64,000 nt of DNA from Lachnospiraceae bacterium (GCA_024403355.1 JAKSRW010000001.1:186001-250000); one strand, 5' to 3'; counted from the stretch's first letter, positions 27,293 to 36,773 are shown. Notes: generated from the sequence alone by a model not told the origin. Numbers and translations: made by a program.

Positions 27293-27321
27293 TTGCATTC
27301 TGCTGTGTTTGGATATATACT
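27293..27321 (+). promoter_or_regulatory. Sigma-A promoter upstream of the rimO operon
   Basis: TTGCAT (27293-27298) and TATACT (27316-27321) are separated by 17 nt in the gap after mrpG. It would drive the gene at 27377 and the overlapping rimO. Confidence 0.75.
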
Positions 27322-27376
27322 ACATAGTAGAGAATTATTATTTGAAAGGACGGCATAGGCCGGTTGGGTCATTTTG

Positions 27377-27868
27377 GTGAATAAAAAAGCAAAAGTTATA
27401 GCTTTATCCGCATTATGCGGCTTTTTTGCGCTTGTAATCGTACTTGTTGTGGTTGAGTCGCTTATGGGCAACCGCTATAAGTTTACAAACAAAACAGATA
27501 AAAATATCACAGCACTCACTGTTTTCTTTGAGGATGATGAGGGCGAATATTCGACTCAGATTTTTGACGGAACACTTGATAAAGGAAAGACGGAAAGCGG
27601 TAAATTCGAAACAATTGACTGCAGCAGAGTAGACAGAAGCTTCTATGCCTTCGTAGAATTTGAGGGCGAGGAAGAGGTTATGGTTTATGACGGATTTTTC
27701 ATCGGTCAGTTTAACGGAAGCGTATCTCTTGAATTTTATCAGGAGAATGGCGAGTACCGTCTGAAGACAGATGCAAGCACCGGTCTTTTCGGAAATTCCG
27801 ATGATTCGGGAATGGATTCTGTCATTTACTTTGACTTTGAAAACGCAGATTGGGACTATATTTCATGA
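27377..27868 (+). CDS. Membrane-anchored protein of unknown function
   Basis: I do not recognise this family. The product of about 163 residues has a basic start, one membrane helix (about 7-29, ALSALCGFFALVIVLVVVES) and an external region of about 130 residues rich in acidic residues and beta-prone stretches (DKNITALTVFFEDDEGEY). There is no lipobox. GTG 27377 is taken as the start, with TTG 27374 directly before it as an alternative; the nearest GAAAGG is unusually far upstream. The stop overlaps the rimO start by ATGA, so the genes are coupled. Confidence 0.65.
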   Translation: MNKKAKVIALSALCGFFALVIVLVVVESLMGNRYKFTNKTDKNITALTVFFEDDEGEYSTQIFDGTLDKGKTESGKFETIDCSRVDRSFYAFVEFEGEEEVMVYDGFFIGQFNGSVSLEFYQENGEYRLKTDASTGLFGNSDDSGMDSVIYFDFENADWDYIS

Positions 27869-29199
27869 AAATACAATTGATTTCGCTTGGCTGTGACAAG
27901 AATCTCAGCGACAGCGAGAAGGTTCTTGCACGCTTTGCAGAGCGTGGCTACGAAATAACGGATGATGAGCATGAAGCGGATGCCATTGTTATCAATACCT
28001 GCTGTTTCATCCATGACGCAAAGACGGAAAGTATAGAAACAATTCTTGAAATGGCTGAGCTTAAGAAGGAAAATCTTAAGTTTCTGGTTATTACAGGTTG
28101 TCTTGCCACCCGTTATCAGAACGAGATTCAGGAGGAAATTCCTGAAGTTGACGCGATTTTAACAGCATCGGCCATTGATGAGACAGTAGACGTGGTGGAT
28201 GCTCTTTTCGCCAATAAACTGACTGAAAAGAAGATAAAAAAGGACGTAGATTATGACCCTGAGCTCGGCAATAAGAGAGTATTCAGCGGTATGAAGAATT
28301 ATGCGTACCTTAAAATTGCAGAGGGCTGTGACAAGCATTGCACCTATTGCGTAATTCCTTCAATTAAAGGAAAGTACAGGTCGAGAGCCTTTGAGGATAT
28401 CCTTGAGGAGGCACAGTTCATAGCGGACAGCGGTAAAAATGAGATACTTATTATCGCGCAGGAAACCACTGTTTACGGTCAGGATATTTACGGACGTAAA
28501 AGACTTGCCGAGCTGCTTGAAAAAATCAGCGAAATTGACGGAATACGCTGGATAAGACTGCTTTATTGCTATCCGGAGGAGATTACGGATGAGCTTATCG
28601 ATGCAATGAGTCGTATCGATAAGGTCTGCAAATATATTGATATGCCCATTCAGCACAGTGCAGATACAGTGCTTAAGAGGATGGGTAGAAGAACTTCATC
28701 AAAGGATATCAGAGACGTGATAGGCAGACTTCGCGCAGCTATGCCGGAGATTGCCATTCGTACTTCACTGATTACCGGCTTTCCGGGGGAAACAGAGGAG
28801 GAGCACGCAGAGCTTCTTGCCTTTGTTAAGGAAATGAAGCTGGACAGAGTGGGTGTTTTCACTTATTCGAAGGAAGAAAAGACACCTGCGTCAAGAATGA
28901 GGCCTCTGATTACAAAGAAAATCAAAGAAGCCCGCAGAGAGGAGCTTATGCTCGCACAGCAGGAGATTGTTTTTGCAAAAAATGAGAGTCTTGTCGGACA
29001 CAGGGAAAATGTGATTATAGAGGGCTATTTGCCTGAGGATGGCGTTTATATCGGCCGTACCTTCAGGGATGCGCCCGATATAGACGGCTACTGCTTTGTT
29101 AAATCGGGCAGGGAGCTTATTTCGGGGGACATAATAGAGGCGGTTATTGAGGCCGCTAACGGTTACGATTTATTAGCAAAGGATGTTTATTTATTGTAG
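27865..29199 (+). CDS. rimO: Ribosomal protein uS12 methylthiotransferase RimO
   Basis: RimO adds a methylthio group to an aspartate of ribosomal protein S12, using two Fe-S clusters. The 444-residue product has the N-terminal UPF0004 domain with conserved Cys (SLGCDKNLSDSE, NTCCFIHDAKTES, TGCLATRY), the radical-SAM motif CDKHCTYC near 146-153, and a C-terminal TRAM domain. ATG 27865 overlaps the preceding gene. pgsA follows 33 nt downstream. Confidence 0.94.
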   Translation: MKIQLISLGCDKNLSDSEKVLARFAERGYEITDDEHEADAIVINTCCFIHDAKTESIETILEMAELKKENLKFLVITGCLATRYQNEIQEEIPEVDAILTASAIDETVDVVDALFANKLTEKKIKKDVDYDPELGNKRVFSGMKNYAYLKIAEGCDKHCTYCVIPSIKGKYRSRAFEDILEEAQFIADSGKNEILIIAQETTVYGQDIYGRKRLAELLEKISEIDGIRWIRLLYCYPEEITDELIDAMSRIDKVCKYIDMPIQHSADTVLKRMGRRTSSKDIRDVIGRLRAAMPEIAIRTSLITGFPGETEEEHAELLAFVKEMKLDRVGVFTYSKEEKTPASRMRPLITKKIKEARREELMLAQQEIVFAKNESLVGHRENVIIEGYLPEDGVYIGRTFRDAPDIDGYCFVKSGRELISGDIIEAVIEAANGYDLLAKDVYLL

Positions 29200-29232
29200 T
29201 ATTACAGTAAAGAGAAAGGACCGGTGGTTAAT

Positions 29233-29835
29233 ATGAACACACCCAATAAGATTACTTTATTCCGAATCATTCTGATTCCGGTTTTTATTGTTTTCTTCCT
29301 TGGCCAGCTGCCCGATCAGAAGACTGCGGACATTATCTCATTATGTCTGTTTGCCACAGCATCGGCCTCGGATTTCCTTGATGGCTGGCTTGCCAGAAAG
29401 AATCATCAGGTTACGGATTTCGGAAAGCTTATGGACCCTCTTGCAGACAAGCTTCTTGTCTGTATTACACTTATCTGTTTTGTAAGACTCAGAAGTGATA
29501 TGGGTGCAATCAACCCTGACTGGGCAGGCTACAGCTTCCCCGCATGGTGCGCCATTGTAATTATGTCTCGTGAGTTTATCATCAGCGGCGTAAGACAGCT
29601 TGCGGCTGACAAGGGCGTTATTATTTCAGCAGGTATCTGGGGAAAATGCAAGACCGTAGTTCAGCTTTTTATGTGCCTTGATTTTATTATTCTTCCCGTA
29701 TGCCTTGAAGCAGGCTGGGAATGGTTTGGCGTAGCGGGTCAGGTATTAATGTATGCTGCTACATTCCTTACACTGATGTCACTCGTTGATTATCTTGTAA
29801 AGAACTGGAGCGTGCTTAAAATATCGGTAAAATGA
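29233..29835 (+). CDS. pgsA: CDP-diacylglycerol-glycerol-3-phosphate phosphatidyltransferase
   Basis: PgsA makes phosphatidylglycerol phosphate, the committed step to acidic phospholipids. The product of 200 residues has several membrane helices and the CDP-alcohol phosphotransferase motif, here ASDFLDGWLARKNHQVTDFG...D (DG..AR..G..D). ATG 29233 is 13 nt after GAAAGG; GTG 29224 is closer to it and is an alternative start. Confidence 0.93.
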   Translation: MNTPNKITLFRIILIPVFIVFFLGQLPDQKTADIISLCLFATASASDFLDGWLARKNHQVTDFGKLMDPLADKLLVCITLICFVRLRSDMGAINPDWAGYSFPAWCAIVIMSREFIISGVRQLAADKGVIISAGIWGKCKTVVQLFMCLDFIILPVCLEAGWEWFGVAGQVLMYAATFLTLMSLVDYLVKNWSVLKISVK

Positions 29836-29891
29836 TTATTCATCAGGCGCGGATTAACTGAATATGAACACTTTTGAGAGGGGGATCGTAT

Positions 29892-30485
29892 ATGGAATAC
29901 AACAAAAGAGCCAGTATAGTTGTATGTCTTGTAATTATGGTCCTTCTTTGTCTTTTCGGGCTTTTCAGCTGTTTATCGGAAAAAGAGGATGCAGAGATGA
30001 AAACTGATTTGCCTGTGGATATCACGAATGAAATCACACCTGTTCCTACGAAGGTTTTTGTAATAGATGACAAGCAGGACGGCAACAGCGGAAATAAAAA
30101 AGAGCTGATAACAATCAGATATTATGCTGTTTCATCTTCAAATGCACCTAATCAGGCGGCTGAGGTTGTGGTTGAGGCCAATGAAAAAATCAGTCCCGAG
30201 ATGGTTATGGAATACTTTACCGATTCACTTGAGGACGAGGAGATTGACCTGAAAATAAACTCTGTCACGGTAAAGGATAAAAGCTGTACCGTGGATTTTG
30301 ATTCCTCTGTCATAAAAATTGCTGAAAAAAGCGCAATAACAGAGGTTCATATTCTGGATGCGATTTCCATGAGTATTCTTGATAACTGTGAAAACCTGTC
30401 GGAGGTGCTTTTCACAATTGACAAAAAGCCTTATTCCACACCGAATATTACTTTTAACGAAGGAGAGGTCTATCTTTCAAATTGA
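29892..30485 (+). CDS. GerMN-domain lipoprotein
   Basis: The 197-residue product has a signal peptide ending in the lipobox-like LFSC (about 27-30), so Lgt would acylate it. A GerMN/sporulation-type domain of about 110 residues follows (ITIRYYAVSS, VTVKDKSCTVDFDSS, VHILDAISMSILDNC). Such domains occur in GerM and in other clostridial lipoproteins near wall genes. Function is uncertain. ATG 29892 lies 7 nt after AGGGGGA. The stop overlaps the next gene's start (TTGA). Confidence 0.75.
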   Translation: MEYNKRASIVVCLVIMVLLCLFGLFSCLSEKEDAEMKTDLPVDITNEITPVPTKVFVIDDKQDGNSGNKKELITIRYYAVSSSNAPNQAAEVVVEANEKISPEMVMEYFTDSLEDEEIDLKINSVTVKDKSCTVDFDSSVIKIAEKSAITEVHILDAISMSILDNCENLSEVLFTIDKKPYSTPNITFNEGEVYLSN

Positions 30486-31717
30486 AAATCTTGGTTATAG
30501 GCGGAGGCGCTGCCGGAATGATGAGTGCACTTGCTGCGGCAATGAACGGCGCTGAGGTAGTCCTTCTTGAAAAAAATGAAAAATTAGGTAAGAAAATATA
30601 TATAACGGGCAAGGGACGCTGTAATCTGACCAATTACTGCGACAGGGAAACATTTCTGAAAAACTGTATGGCGAATCCTAAGTTCCTTTACAGTGCGATA
30701 AACGGACTTGATTCCTATGAGACGGTGGAAATGTTTAACAATCTTGGTCTTGAAACAAAGGTGGAGCGTGCAAACCGTGTATTCCCGGTGTCCGAGCATG
30801 CTTCCGATGTCACTAAGGTTCTGGAAAAAACGCTTCGTGATTATGGCGTTACAATTCAGCTTAACACCTGTGTTAAGGGGATTGTCAGCGAAAACGGACG
30901 CTTTAAGGCAGTGAAAACAAACAGGGGAGAGCTTGAAGCCGACAGCTGCATTATCGCAACGGGCGGTATCAGCTATCCTTCCACGGGTTCGACGGGTGAC
31001 GGATATATTTTCGCCAGAAGTCTGGGTCATACGGTTACGGATACCGTTCCTTCTCTTGTGGGTCTTAAAACAAAGGAGCTCTTTGTTCGTGATGCGGAAG
31101 GCTTATCCTTAAAGAATATAGCGGTAAAGGCAACCGTGAACGGTAAGATGATATACAATGAGCAGGGTGAAATGCTCTTTACACACAACGGAATAAGCGG
31201 TCCGCTTATTTTGACGCTTTCATCGATTATCTGCGGCGATCTGGCTGCGGGAAAAGAGGTTAAGGTATTTATTGACCTTAAGCCCGCACTCGACAACAGC
31301 GAGCTTGATGCCCGTATTCTTAAGGATTTTTCGGAAATGATAAACCGTGAATTTAAAAATTCACTGGGAAAGCTGCTTCCGGCATCTCTTGTACCGGTAA
31401 TAGTTTCGTTAAGCGGTATCAATGCGGATAAAAAGGTTAATGAGATTACGGCGGAAGAGAGAAAAAAGCTTGTTTCCCTGATAAAGGGAGTAGAGCTGAA
31501 CATCGCCAGGTCCGGCGGCTTCGAGGAAGCTGTTATCACAAGAGGTGGTGTAAGTACAAAGGAGATTAACCCCAAAACCATGGAGTCGAAGCTGGTAGCG
31601 GGTGTTTACTTTGCGGGAGAGCTGATAGATGTAGATGCACTGACGGGAGGCTTTAACCTTCAGATTGCGTGGTCAACAGGCTATGCTGCAGGTACTGCGG
31701 CAGGACAAAGCTGGTAA
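30482..31717 (+). CDS. HI0933/YhiN-family NAD(P)/FAD-dependent oxidoreductase
   Basis: The 411-residue flavoprotein starts with a dinucleotide-binding fold (ILVIGGGAAGMMSALAAA), followed by GKKIYITGKGRCNLTN, ATGGISYPSTGSTGDGY and FNLQIAWSTGYAAG, all typical of the HI0933-like family. The physiological substrate is not established for this family. The start is TTG 30482, overlapping the lipoprotein gene. It precedes cmk, a frequent neighbour in clostridia. Confidence 0.88.
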   Translation: MKILVIGGGAAGMMSALAAAMNGAEVVLLEKNEKLGKKIYITGKGRCNLTNYCDRETFLKNCMANPKFLYSAINGLDSYETVEMFNNLGLETKVERANRVFPVSEHASDVTKVLEKTLRDYGVTIQLNTCVKGIVSENGRFKAVKTNRGELEADSCIIATGGISYPSTGSTGDGYIFARSLGHTVTDTVPSLVGLKTKELFVRDAEGLSLKNIAVKATVNGKMIYNEQGEMLFTHNGISGPLILTLSSIICGDLAAGKEVKVFIDLKPALDNSELDARILKDFSEMINREFKNSLGKLLPASLVPVIVSLSGINADKKVNEITAEERKKLVSLIKGVELNIARSGGFEEAVITRGGVSTKEINPKTMESKLVAGVYFAGELIDVDALTGGFNLQIAWSTGYAAGTAAGQSW

Positions 31718-31737
31718 CTATAAAAAGGAGAATGGGA

Positions 31738-32427
31738 ATGAATAACATTAATATTGCAATTGACGGACCTGCGGGTGCGGGAAAAAGCACAATCGCCAAG
31801 AAGATTGCGGCTGAGCTTGATTATATTTATATCGATACAGGTGCTATGTACCGTGCAATGGCCCTGTATTTTTTAAGAGCCGGTGTTCAGTCATCGGACG
31901 AAGAAACTATTTCTGCAAAATGCGGGGAAATAGAAATCGGTATTGAATATCTCTGCGGTGTGCAGCATGTATTTCTTAACAATGAGGACGTGTCGGGCTT
32001 TATCAGAACAGATGAGGTAGGAGCATACGCTTCGGCCTGCTCGGTATATTCTGCGGTTCGTACAAAGCTTGTGGAGCTTCAGAGAAAGCTTGCGGCCAAT
32101 GAAAATGTGGTAATGGACGGACGTGACATTGCTTCTGTTGTACTTCCCAATGCGGATGTAAAGGTTTATCTGACCGCCAGCGTGGAGGAACGTGCGAGAA
32201 GACGCTATAATGAGTATGTATTAAGCGGTCAGGAATGCGATTTCGACAGAATTAAGCAGGAAATCGAGGAGCGCGATTACCGTGATATGCACAGGGACAA
32301 TTCACCTCTTGTATGCGTAGAGGAGGCAACTGTCGTAGACTCATCCGATATGACAATCGATGAGGTATGCGAGCAGATTATGAATCTCGCAAAGGTTGCG
32401 GCCGCTTCGAAGAATTCGGGAATATGA
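31738..32427 (+). CDS. cmk: Cytidylate kinase
   Basis: Cmk phosphorylates CMP and dCMP. The 229-residue product has the P-loop IDGPAGAGKSTIAKKIA, DTGAMYRAMA, and the nucleotide-binding MDGRDIASVVLPNADVK and RARRRYNE. ATG 31738 is 7 nt after AAAGGAG; ATG 31732 is too close to it. The stop overlaps ispH by ATGA. Confidence 0.95.
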   Translation: MNNINIAIDGPAGAGKSTIAKKIAAELDYIYIDTGAMYRAMALYFLRAGVQSSDEETISAKCGEIEIGIEYLCGVQHVFLNNEDVSGFIRTDEVGAYASACSVYSAVRTKLVELQRKLAANENVVMDGRDIASVVLPNADVKVYLTASVEERARRRYNEYVLSGQECDFDRIKQEIEERDYRDMHRDNSPLVCVEEATVVDSSDMTIDEVCEQIMNLAKVAAASKNSGI

Positions 32428-33281
32428 TAGTAAGGGTTGCGGAAAGTGCGGGCTTCTGCTTTGGCATAGAAAGAGCCGTAAAAACGGTATATGAGCAGCT
32501 GGACGGAGGGAAAAAAGTATATACCTTCGGACCGATAACTCACAATGAGACGGTATGCGGTGAGCTGGAAGAAAAGGGTGTACATATACTGAATGACATA
32601 AGCGAAGTCGACGGGATTAAGGATTCGGTAATTATTATCAGATCGCACGGCGTATCACGCGATATTTATGACAGATTAAAGGAGACGGAACAGAGCGGCA
32701 GTAATACAATAATTGATGCCACCTGTACGTTCGTTAAGAAAATTCATAAAACAGTTGCTGAAAAATCGGCCGAGGGATTTGAGGTAATAATTGTCGGAGA
32801 TATGACACATCCGGAGGTTCAGGGCATCTGCGGATGGTGTAAAAAAAGCGCAATAGTAGTAAAATCCGCGGACGAGGCTAAAAAGATTAACGCTGACAGC
32901 GAAAAAAACTACGTTTTAGTAGCCCAAACAACATTTAATTCAAATAAATTTAAAGAAATTGTTGAAATTTTACAACAAACGTTGTATAATATACTTGTTG
33001 TAAATTCGATTTGCAACGCCACCGAGAAAAGACAGCGTGAAACAGTAGAGCTGGCCAGGATTTCGGATGCCATGATTGTCATCGGAGGAAAGCACAGTTC
33101 TAACACGAAAAAGCTTTTTGAAATCTCGGAGAAGGAATGTAAAGATACTTACTATATACAAACACGAGATGACTTGAATTTAGAAGAATTTAAATCTTTC
33201 CGTTGCGTAGGTATTACAGCAGGGGCTTCCACCCCAAAATCAATTATCAAGGAGGTTCAGGAATTATGTCAGAGGAAATGA
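32424..33281 (+). CDS. ispH: 4-hydroxy-3-methylbut-2-enyl diphosphate reductase IspH
   Basis: IspH makes IPP and DMAPP in the last step of the MEP isoprenoid pathway. The 285-residue product has the three cluster-ligating cysteines in SAGFCFGIERAV (about 12), DATCTFVKKIH and NSICNATEKRQ. In several clostridia IspH is fused to ribosomal protein S1; here the two frames overlap by 16 nt instead. Start ATG 32424 overlaps cmk. Confidence 0.96.
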   Translation: MIVRVAESAGFCFGIERAVKTVYEQLDGGKKVYTFGPITHNETVCGELEEKGVHILNDISEVDGIKDSVIIIRSHGVSRDIYDRLKETEQSGSNTIIDATCTFVKKIHKTVAEKSAEGFEVIIVGDMTHPEVQGICGWCKKSAIVVKSADEAKKINADSEKNYVLVAQTTFNSNKFKEIVEILQQTLYNILVVNSICNATEKRQRETVELARISDAMIVIGGKHSSNTKKLFEISEKECKDTYYIQTRDDLNLEEFKSFRCVGITAGASTPKSIIKEVQELCQRK

Positions 33282-34381
33282 ATTTTGACGCAATGCTTGA
33301 CGAGTCAATGAAGACAATTCACAACGGGGAGGTAGTCGAAGGTAAAGTTATTTATGTTAAAGAAGACGAAATCGCTCTTGACATCGGATATAAGGCTGAC
33401 GGAATTATTACCAGAAGCGAATACACAAACACACCTAACATCGACTTAAGAACCGTTGTAAAGGAAGGTGACGTGATTCAGGCAAAGATTTTGAAGGTTA
33501 ACGATGGTGAGGGACAGGTTTCACTCACATACAAGAGACTTGCTGCTGAGCGTGGCAGTGAGAAGCTTGCTAAGGCTTTCGAAACAAAGGAAGTACTTAA
33601 GGCTAAGGTTACAGAGGTACTTGGCGGCGGTATCTGCGTAGTATACGATGAGACACGTGTATTTATCCCCGCAAGCCTCGTATCAGATACTTTCGAAAAG
33701 AATCTGGACAAGTACAAGGATCAGGAAATCGAGTTCGTAGTAACCGAGTTCCAGCCTAAGAAGAGAAGAATTATCGGTGATCGTAAGCAGCTCTTAGTTG
33801 TTAAGAAGGCAGAAGCTATGAAGAAGCTTTTCGAGACAATCAAGGTTGGCGATGTTATCGAGGGTACAGTTAAGAACATCACTGATTTCGGTGCATTCAT
33901 CGAGCTCGGTGGCGCTGACGGTCTGCTTCACATCTCAGAGATGTCATGGGGCAGAATCGAGAATCCCAAGAAGGTATTCAAGGTTGGCGATACAGTTCGT
34001 GCATTCATTAAGGATATTCAGGGAACAAAGGTTGCTCTTTCAATGAAGTTCCCCGATCAGAATCCTTGGGCTGATGCAGAAGAGAAGTTCGCAGTAGGCA
34101 ACACAATCACAGGTAAGGTAGCACGTATGACCGAGTTTGGTGCATTCGTTGAGCTCTTCCCCGGTGTTGACGCACTTCTTCATGTTTCACAGATCTCTAG
34201 AGAGCGCATCGAGAAGCCTGCTGATGTATTAAAGGTAGGTCAGGAAGTTACAGCAAAGATTGTTGACTTCAATCTTGATGACAAGAAGATCAGCCTTAGC
34301 ATCAAGGCACTTCTTCCTAAGGAAGAAAAGGCTGAGGAAGCACCCGCAGAGGATGCACCCGCTGAGACAACTGAAGCTTAA
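33266..34381 (+). CDS. rpsA: Ribosomal protein S1 homolog (four S1 domains)
   Basis: This RNA-binding protein helps mRNA binding or translation. The 371-residue product has four S1 domains: about 20-85 (GEVVEGKVIYVKED), 105-170, 190-257 (DFGAFIELGGADGLLHISEM) and 275-343 (EFGAFVELFPGVDALLHVSQ), then an acidic Ala/Glu tail. Domains 3 and 4 match the canonical motif best. ATG 33266 lies 10 nt after AAGGAGG, inside the end of ispH. A strong terminator follows. Confidence 0.92.
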   Translation: MSEEMNFDAMLDESMKTIHNGEVVEGKVIYVKEDEIALDIGYKADGIITRSEYTNTPNIDLRTVVKEGDVIQAKILKVNDGEGQVSLTYKRLAAERGSEKLAKAFETKEVLKAKVTEVLGGGICVVYDETRVFIPASLVSDTFEKNLDKYKDQEIEFVVTEFQPKKRRIIGDRKQLLVVKKAEAMKKLFETIKVGDVIEGTVKNITDFGAFIELGGADGLLHISEMSWGRIENPKKVFKVGDTVRAFIKDIQGTKVALSMKFPDQNPWADAEEKFAVGNTITGKVARMTEFGAFVELFPGVDALLHVSQISRERIEKPADVLKVGQEVTAKIVDFNLDDKKISLSIKALLPKEEKAEEAPAEDAPAETTEA

Positions 34382-34400
34382 TTAAAATTTAGGTATGAAG

Positions 34401-34438
34401 CCGGACTCAAAGGGAGCCTTTGGGTCCGGTATTTTTTT
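34401..34438 (+). terminator. Intrinsic terminator after rpsA
   Basis: A 13-bp stem (CCGGACTCAAAGG at 34401-34413, CCTTTGGGTCCGG at 34417-34429, one G-T pair) has a GAG loop and is followed by TATTTTTTT. Confidence 0.93.
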
Positions 34439-34499
34439 AGACTTTATCCGATTATAGGATGAGCCATTATTTTATCCGGTGTGAGGTGATGGTTCTGCC

Positions 34500-35276
34500 A
34501 TGACAGATGATTATGAATTCTTCAAACAGCAGATATTAATGCTTACGGGAATAGAATTGAACTGTTATAAAGAGGCGCAGATGAAGCGCAGAATAGATTC
34601 TTTGATTTTGCGAAACAAGTGTAATTCTTACAGGGATTATATTGCACTGTTAAAAGCAAACAGAGATAAATACGAACAGTTTATCAATTATCTGACTATT
34701 AATGTTTCGGAATTTTGGAGAAATCCCGAACAGTGGAAGCTTCTGGAGGATATGGTTATCCCCGAGCTTAAGAAGAAGTCTTCAGTGAGAATATGGAGTG
34801 CAGCCTGTTCCACAGGTGATGAACCCTATTCACTCGCTATGCTCTTTTCGAGGCATTTTAAGTTTTCGGCGATTGATATTATTGCCACAGATATAGATAA
34901 GCAGGTATTGCAGCAGGCAGTTACCGGCATATATGACGAGAAGAGCCTCAGAGCTTTGCCAAAGAATCTTTTGGAAGAGAATTTGACTAAAATATCCGAC
35001 CATGCATATCAGATTAACAGCGGTCTGAAGCAATGTATTAGCTTCAAGCAGCATAATCTGCTTAAGGATCCGTATCCGGCAGGCTGCGATCTGATTGTAT
35101 GCAGGAATGTACTTATATATTTTACAGAGGATGCCAAAAACGATATATATTATAAGTTTAATAAAGCACTGAATTCTGACGGAATTCTGTTTTTAGGCAG
35201 TACGGAACAGATTCTTTATGCTGAAAAATGTGGTTTGAAGCCCATATCCTCATTTTTTTACCGAAAAATAAATTAG
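34500..35276 (+). CDS. cheR: Chemotaxis-type protein-glutamate methyltransferase CheR
   Basis: CheR methylates glutamates of chemoreceptors using SAM. The 258-residue product has the N-terminal all-alpha domain (MKRRIDSLILRN) and the methyltransferase domain with NVSEFWRNPEQW, IWSAACSTGDEPYSLAM, ATDID and CDLIVCRNVLIYF. It is complete. No other chemotaxis gene lies nearby, so it is an orphan copy here. ATG 34500 lies 9 nt after GAGGTGAT. Confidence 0.93.
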   Translation: MTDDYEFFKQQILMLTGIELNCYKEAQMKRRIDSLILRNKCNSYRDYIALLKANRDKYEQFINYLTINVSEFWRNPEQWKLLEDMVIPELKKKSSVRIWSAACSTGDEPYSLAMLFSRHFKFSAIDIIATDIDKQVLQQAVTGIYDEKSLRALPKNLLEENLTKISDHAYQINSGLKQCISFKQHNLLKDPYPAGCDLIVCRNVLIYFTEDAKNDIYYKFNKALNSDGILFLGSTEQILYAEKCGLKPISSFFYRKIN

Positions 35277-35352
35277 CAATTTATATTGATTTTTCGAATA
35301 CAATAGTTTATAGTTTACTTGCAGATAAAGTTTGAAAACATATTTTTCAGAC

Positions 35353-35432
35353 ACGAATTTATGCCTGCGTAATTCGAATACATACATTCGAATGAAAGTA
35401 TGCTGTTCTGCTGGAAAGGCATGGTTATTAAT
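35353..35432 (+). promoter_or_regulatory. Structured translation leader of plsX
   Basis: ATGCCT near 35361 can pair with AGGCAT at 35418-35423, placing GGAAAGG in or next to the stem. Between them lie two ATTCGAAT palindromes and a CATAC/GTATG hairpin (near 35380 and 35396). The end, GGAAAGGCATGGTTATTA, is identical to the murE leader. A degenerate copy lies before ftsY. Role in translation control is inferred. Confidence 0.5.
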
Positions 35433-36437
35433 ATGGATTCATTGGTTAAGGTTGTAGTAGATGCCATGGGCGGTGATAATGCGCCCTTCGAGCTTGTAAA
35501 GGGTGCGGTTGAAGCCGTTAATGAAAGTGAAAAGGTTAAATGCTTTCTGGTGGGCGACACTGACACAATCAATACAGAGCTGGCAAAATATCAGTATGAC
35601 AGCTCGAGAATAGAGATTGTTCATGCCAGTGAAAATATTACAAACGATGAAGCTCCTGTTATGGCTGTCAGAAGAAAGAAGGACTCATCAATAGTTGTGG
35701 GCATGAAGCTGGTAAAAGAAGGACAGGCTGACGGATTTGTTTCTGCGGGCAGTACCGGTGCGGTGCTTGTAGGTGCACAGCTTATTGCAGGCCGAATCAG
35801 AGGCGTGGAAAGAACACCGCTTGCTCCTTTGGTTCCCACACTTACGGGATGCTCACTTATCATTGACAGCGGTGCAAATGTGGATGCGCGTGCTTCACAT
35901 CTTGTTCAGTTTGCGAAGATGGGCTCGATTTACATGGAGAATGTAATCGGTGTAAAGAATCCCAGAGTAGCAATCGTAAACGTAGGTGTTGAGGAAGAGA
36001 AGGGTAATGCCCTTGTAAAGGAAACCTATCCGCTTCTGAAGAATTGTCCCGATATTAACTTTGTCGGAAGTATCGAAGCCAGACAGATTCCTTACGGTGA
36101 TGCAGATGTAATTGTCTGTGAGGCCTTTGTAGGAAATGTAATCCTTAAGCTCTATGAGGGTGTGGCCGGAGCTCTTGTTTCCAAGATTAAGGAAGGTCTT
36201 ATGTCTACACCTGTTTCAAAGGTTGGTGCCCTTTTAAGCAAGAAGGCACTTAAAAAGACACTGAAGGGCTTCAGCATTGAAGAATACGGTGGAGCACCTA
36301 TGCTCGGACTTAACGGACTTATCATGAAGACACATGGTAATTCAAAGTCAATCGAGGTTAAAAACTCTATTTTACAATGCATTAAATTTAGTGAAAGTAA
36401 TATTACTGACAAAATAAAAAGAAATTTACAGGAATAA
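35433..36437 (+). CDS. plsX: Phosphate acyltransferase PlsX
   Basis: PlsX converts acyl-ACP to acyl-phosphate for phospholipid synthesis. The 334-residue product begins [14 protein letters not shown], then [40 protein letters not shown] and GAPMLGLNG. In-frame ATGs at 35400 and 35421 would extend it into the leader; ATG 35433 gives the usual length. acpP begins 12 nt after the stop. Confidence 0.95.
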   Translation: MDSLVKVVVDAMGGDNAPFELVKGAVEAVNESEKVKCFLVGDTDTINTELAKYQYDSSRIEIVHASENITNDEAPVMAVRRKKDSSIVVGMKLVKEGQADGFVSAGSTGAVLVGAQLIAGRIRGVERTPLAPLVPTLTGCSLIIDSGANVDARASHLVQFAKMGSIYMENVIGVKNPRVAIVNVGVEEEKGNALVKETYPLLKNCPDINFVGSIEARQIPYGDADVIVCEAFVGNVILKLYEGVAGALVSKIKEGLMSTPVSKVGALLSKKALKKTLKGFSIEEYGGAPMLGLNGLIMKTHGNSKSIEVKNSILQCIKFSESNITDKIKRNLQE

Positions 36438-36448
36438 TGGAGGCTGCT

Positions 36449-36679
36449 ATGGAATTTGAAAAATTGCAGAAAATCATTGCCGAGGTATTAGGCGTAAACC
36501 CCGACGAAATTACAATGGACACTACATTTGTTGACGATCTTGGAGCTGATTCGCTCGATGTTTTCCAGATTATCATGGGAATCGAAGAAGAATTTGATAT
36601 TGAGATTGCTAATGAGGATGCAGAAAACATTGTTACTGTCCAGGATGCAGTTGAGCAGATTAAGAATGCAATAAACTAA
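36449..36679 (+). CDS. acpP: Acyl carrier protein
   Basis: The 76-residue acidic protein carries acyl chains on a phosphopantetheine attached to the serine of GADSLD (about residue 36). ATG 36449 is 5 nt after GGAGG; the in-frame ATG 36437 overlaps that site and is rejected. It lies after plsX, whose substrate is acyl-ACP. Confidence 0.96.
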   Translation: MEFEKLQKIIAEVLGVNPDEITMDTTFVDDLGADSLDVFQIIMGIEEEFDIEIANEDAENIVTVQDAVEQIKNAIN

Positions 36680-36688
36680 GATGAGAGA

Positions 36689-36719
36689 GGCTGCTGCACA
36701 ATGTGCAACAGTCTTTTTT
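36689..36719 (+). terminator. Intrinsic terminator after acpP
   Basis: GGCTGCTGCAC (36689-36699) pairs with GTGCAACAGTC (36703-36713) with one mismatch, an AAT loop and six T after it. Confidence 0.88.
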
Positions 36720-36773
36720 CGTTTATCAGATAACGGCCGTCACAGACGCCGCGATAATTAAAGAGGTTGAAAA

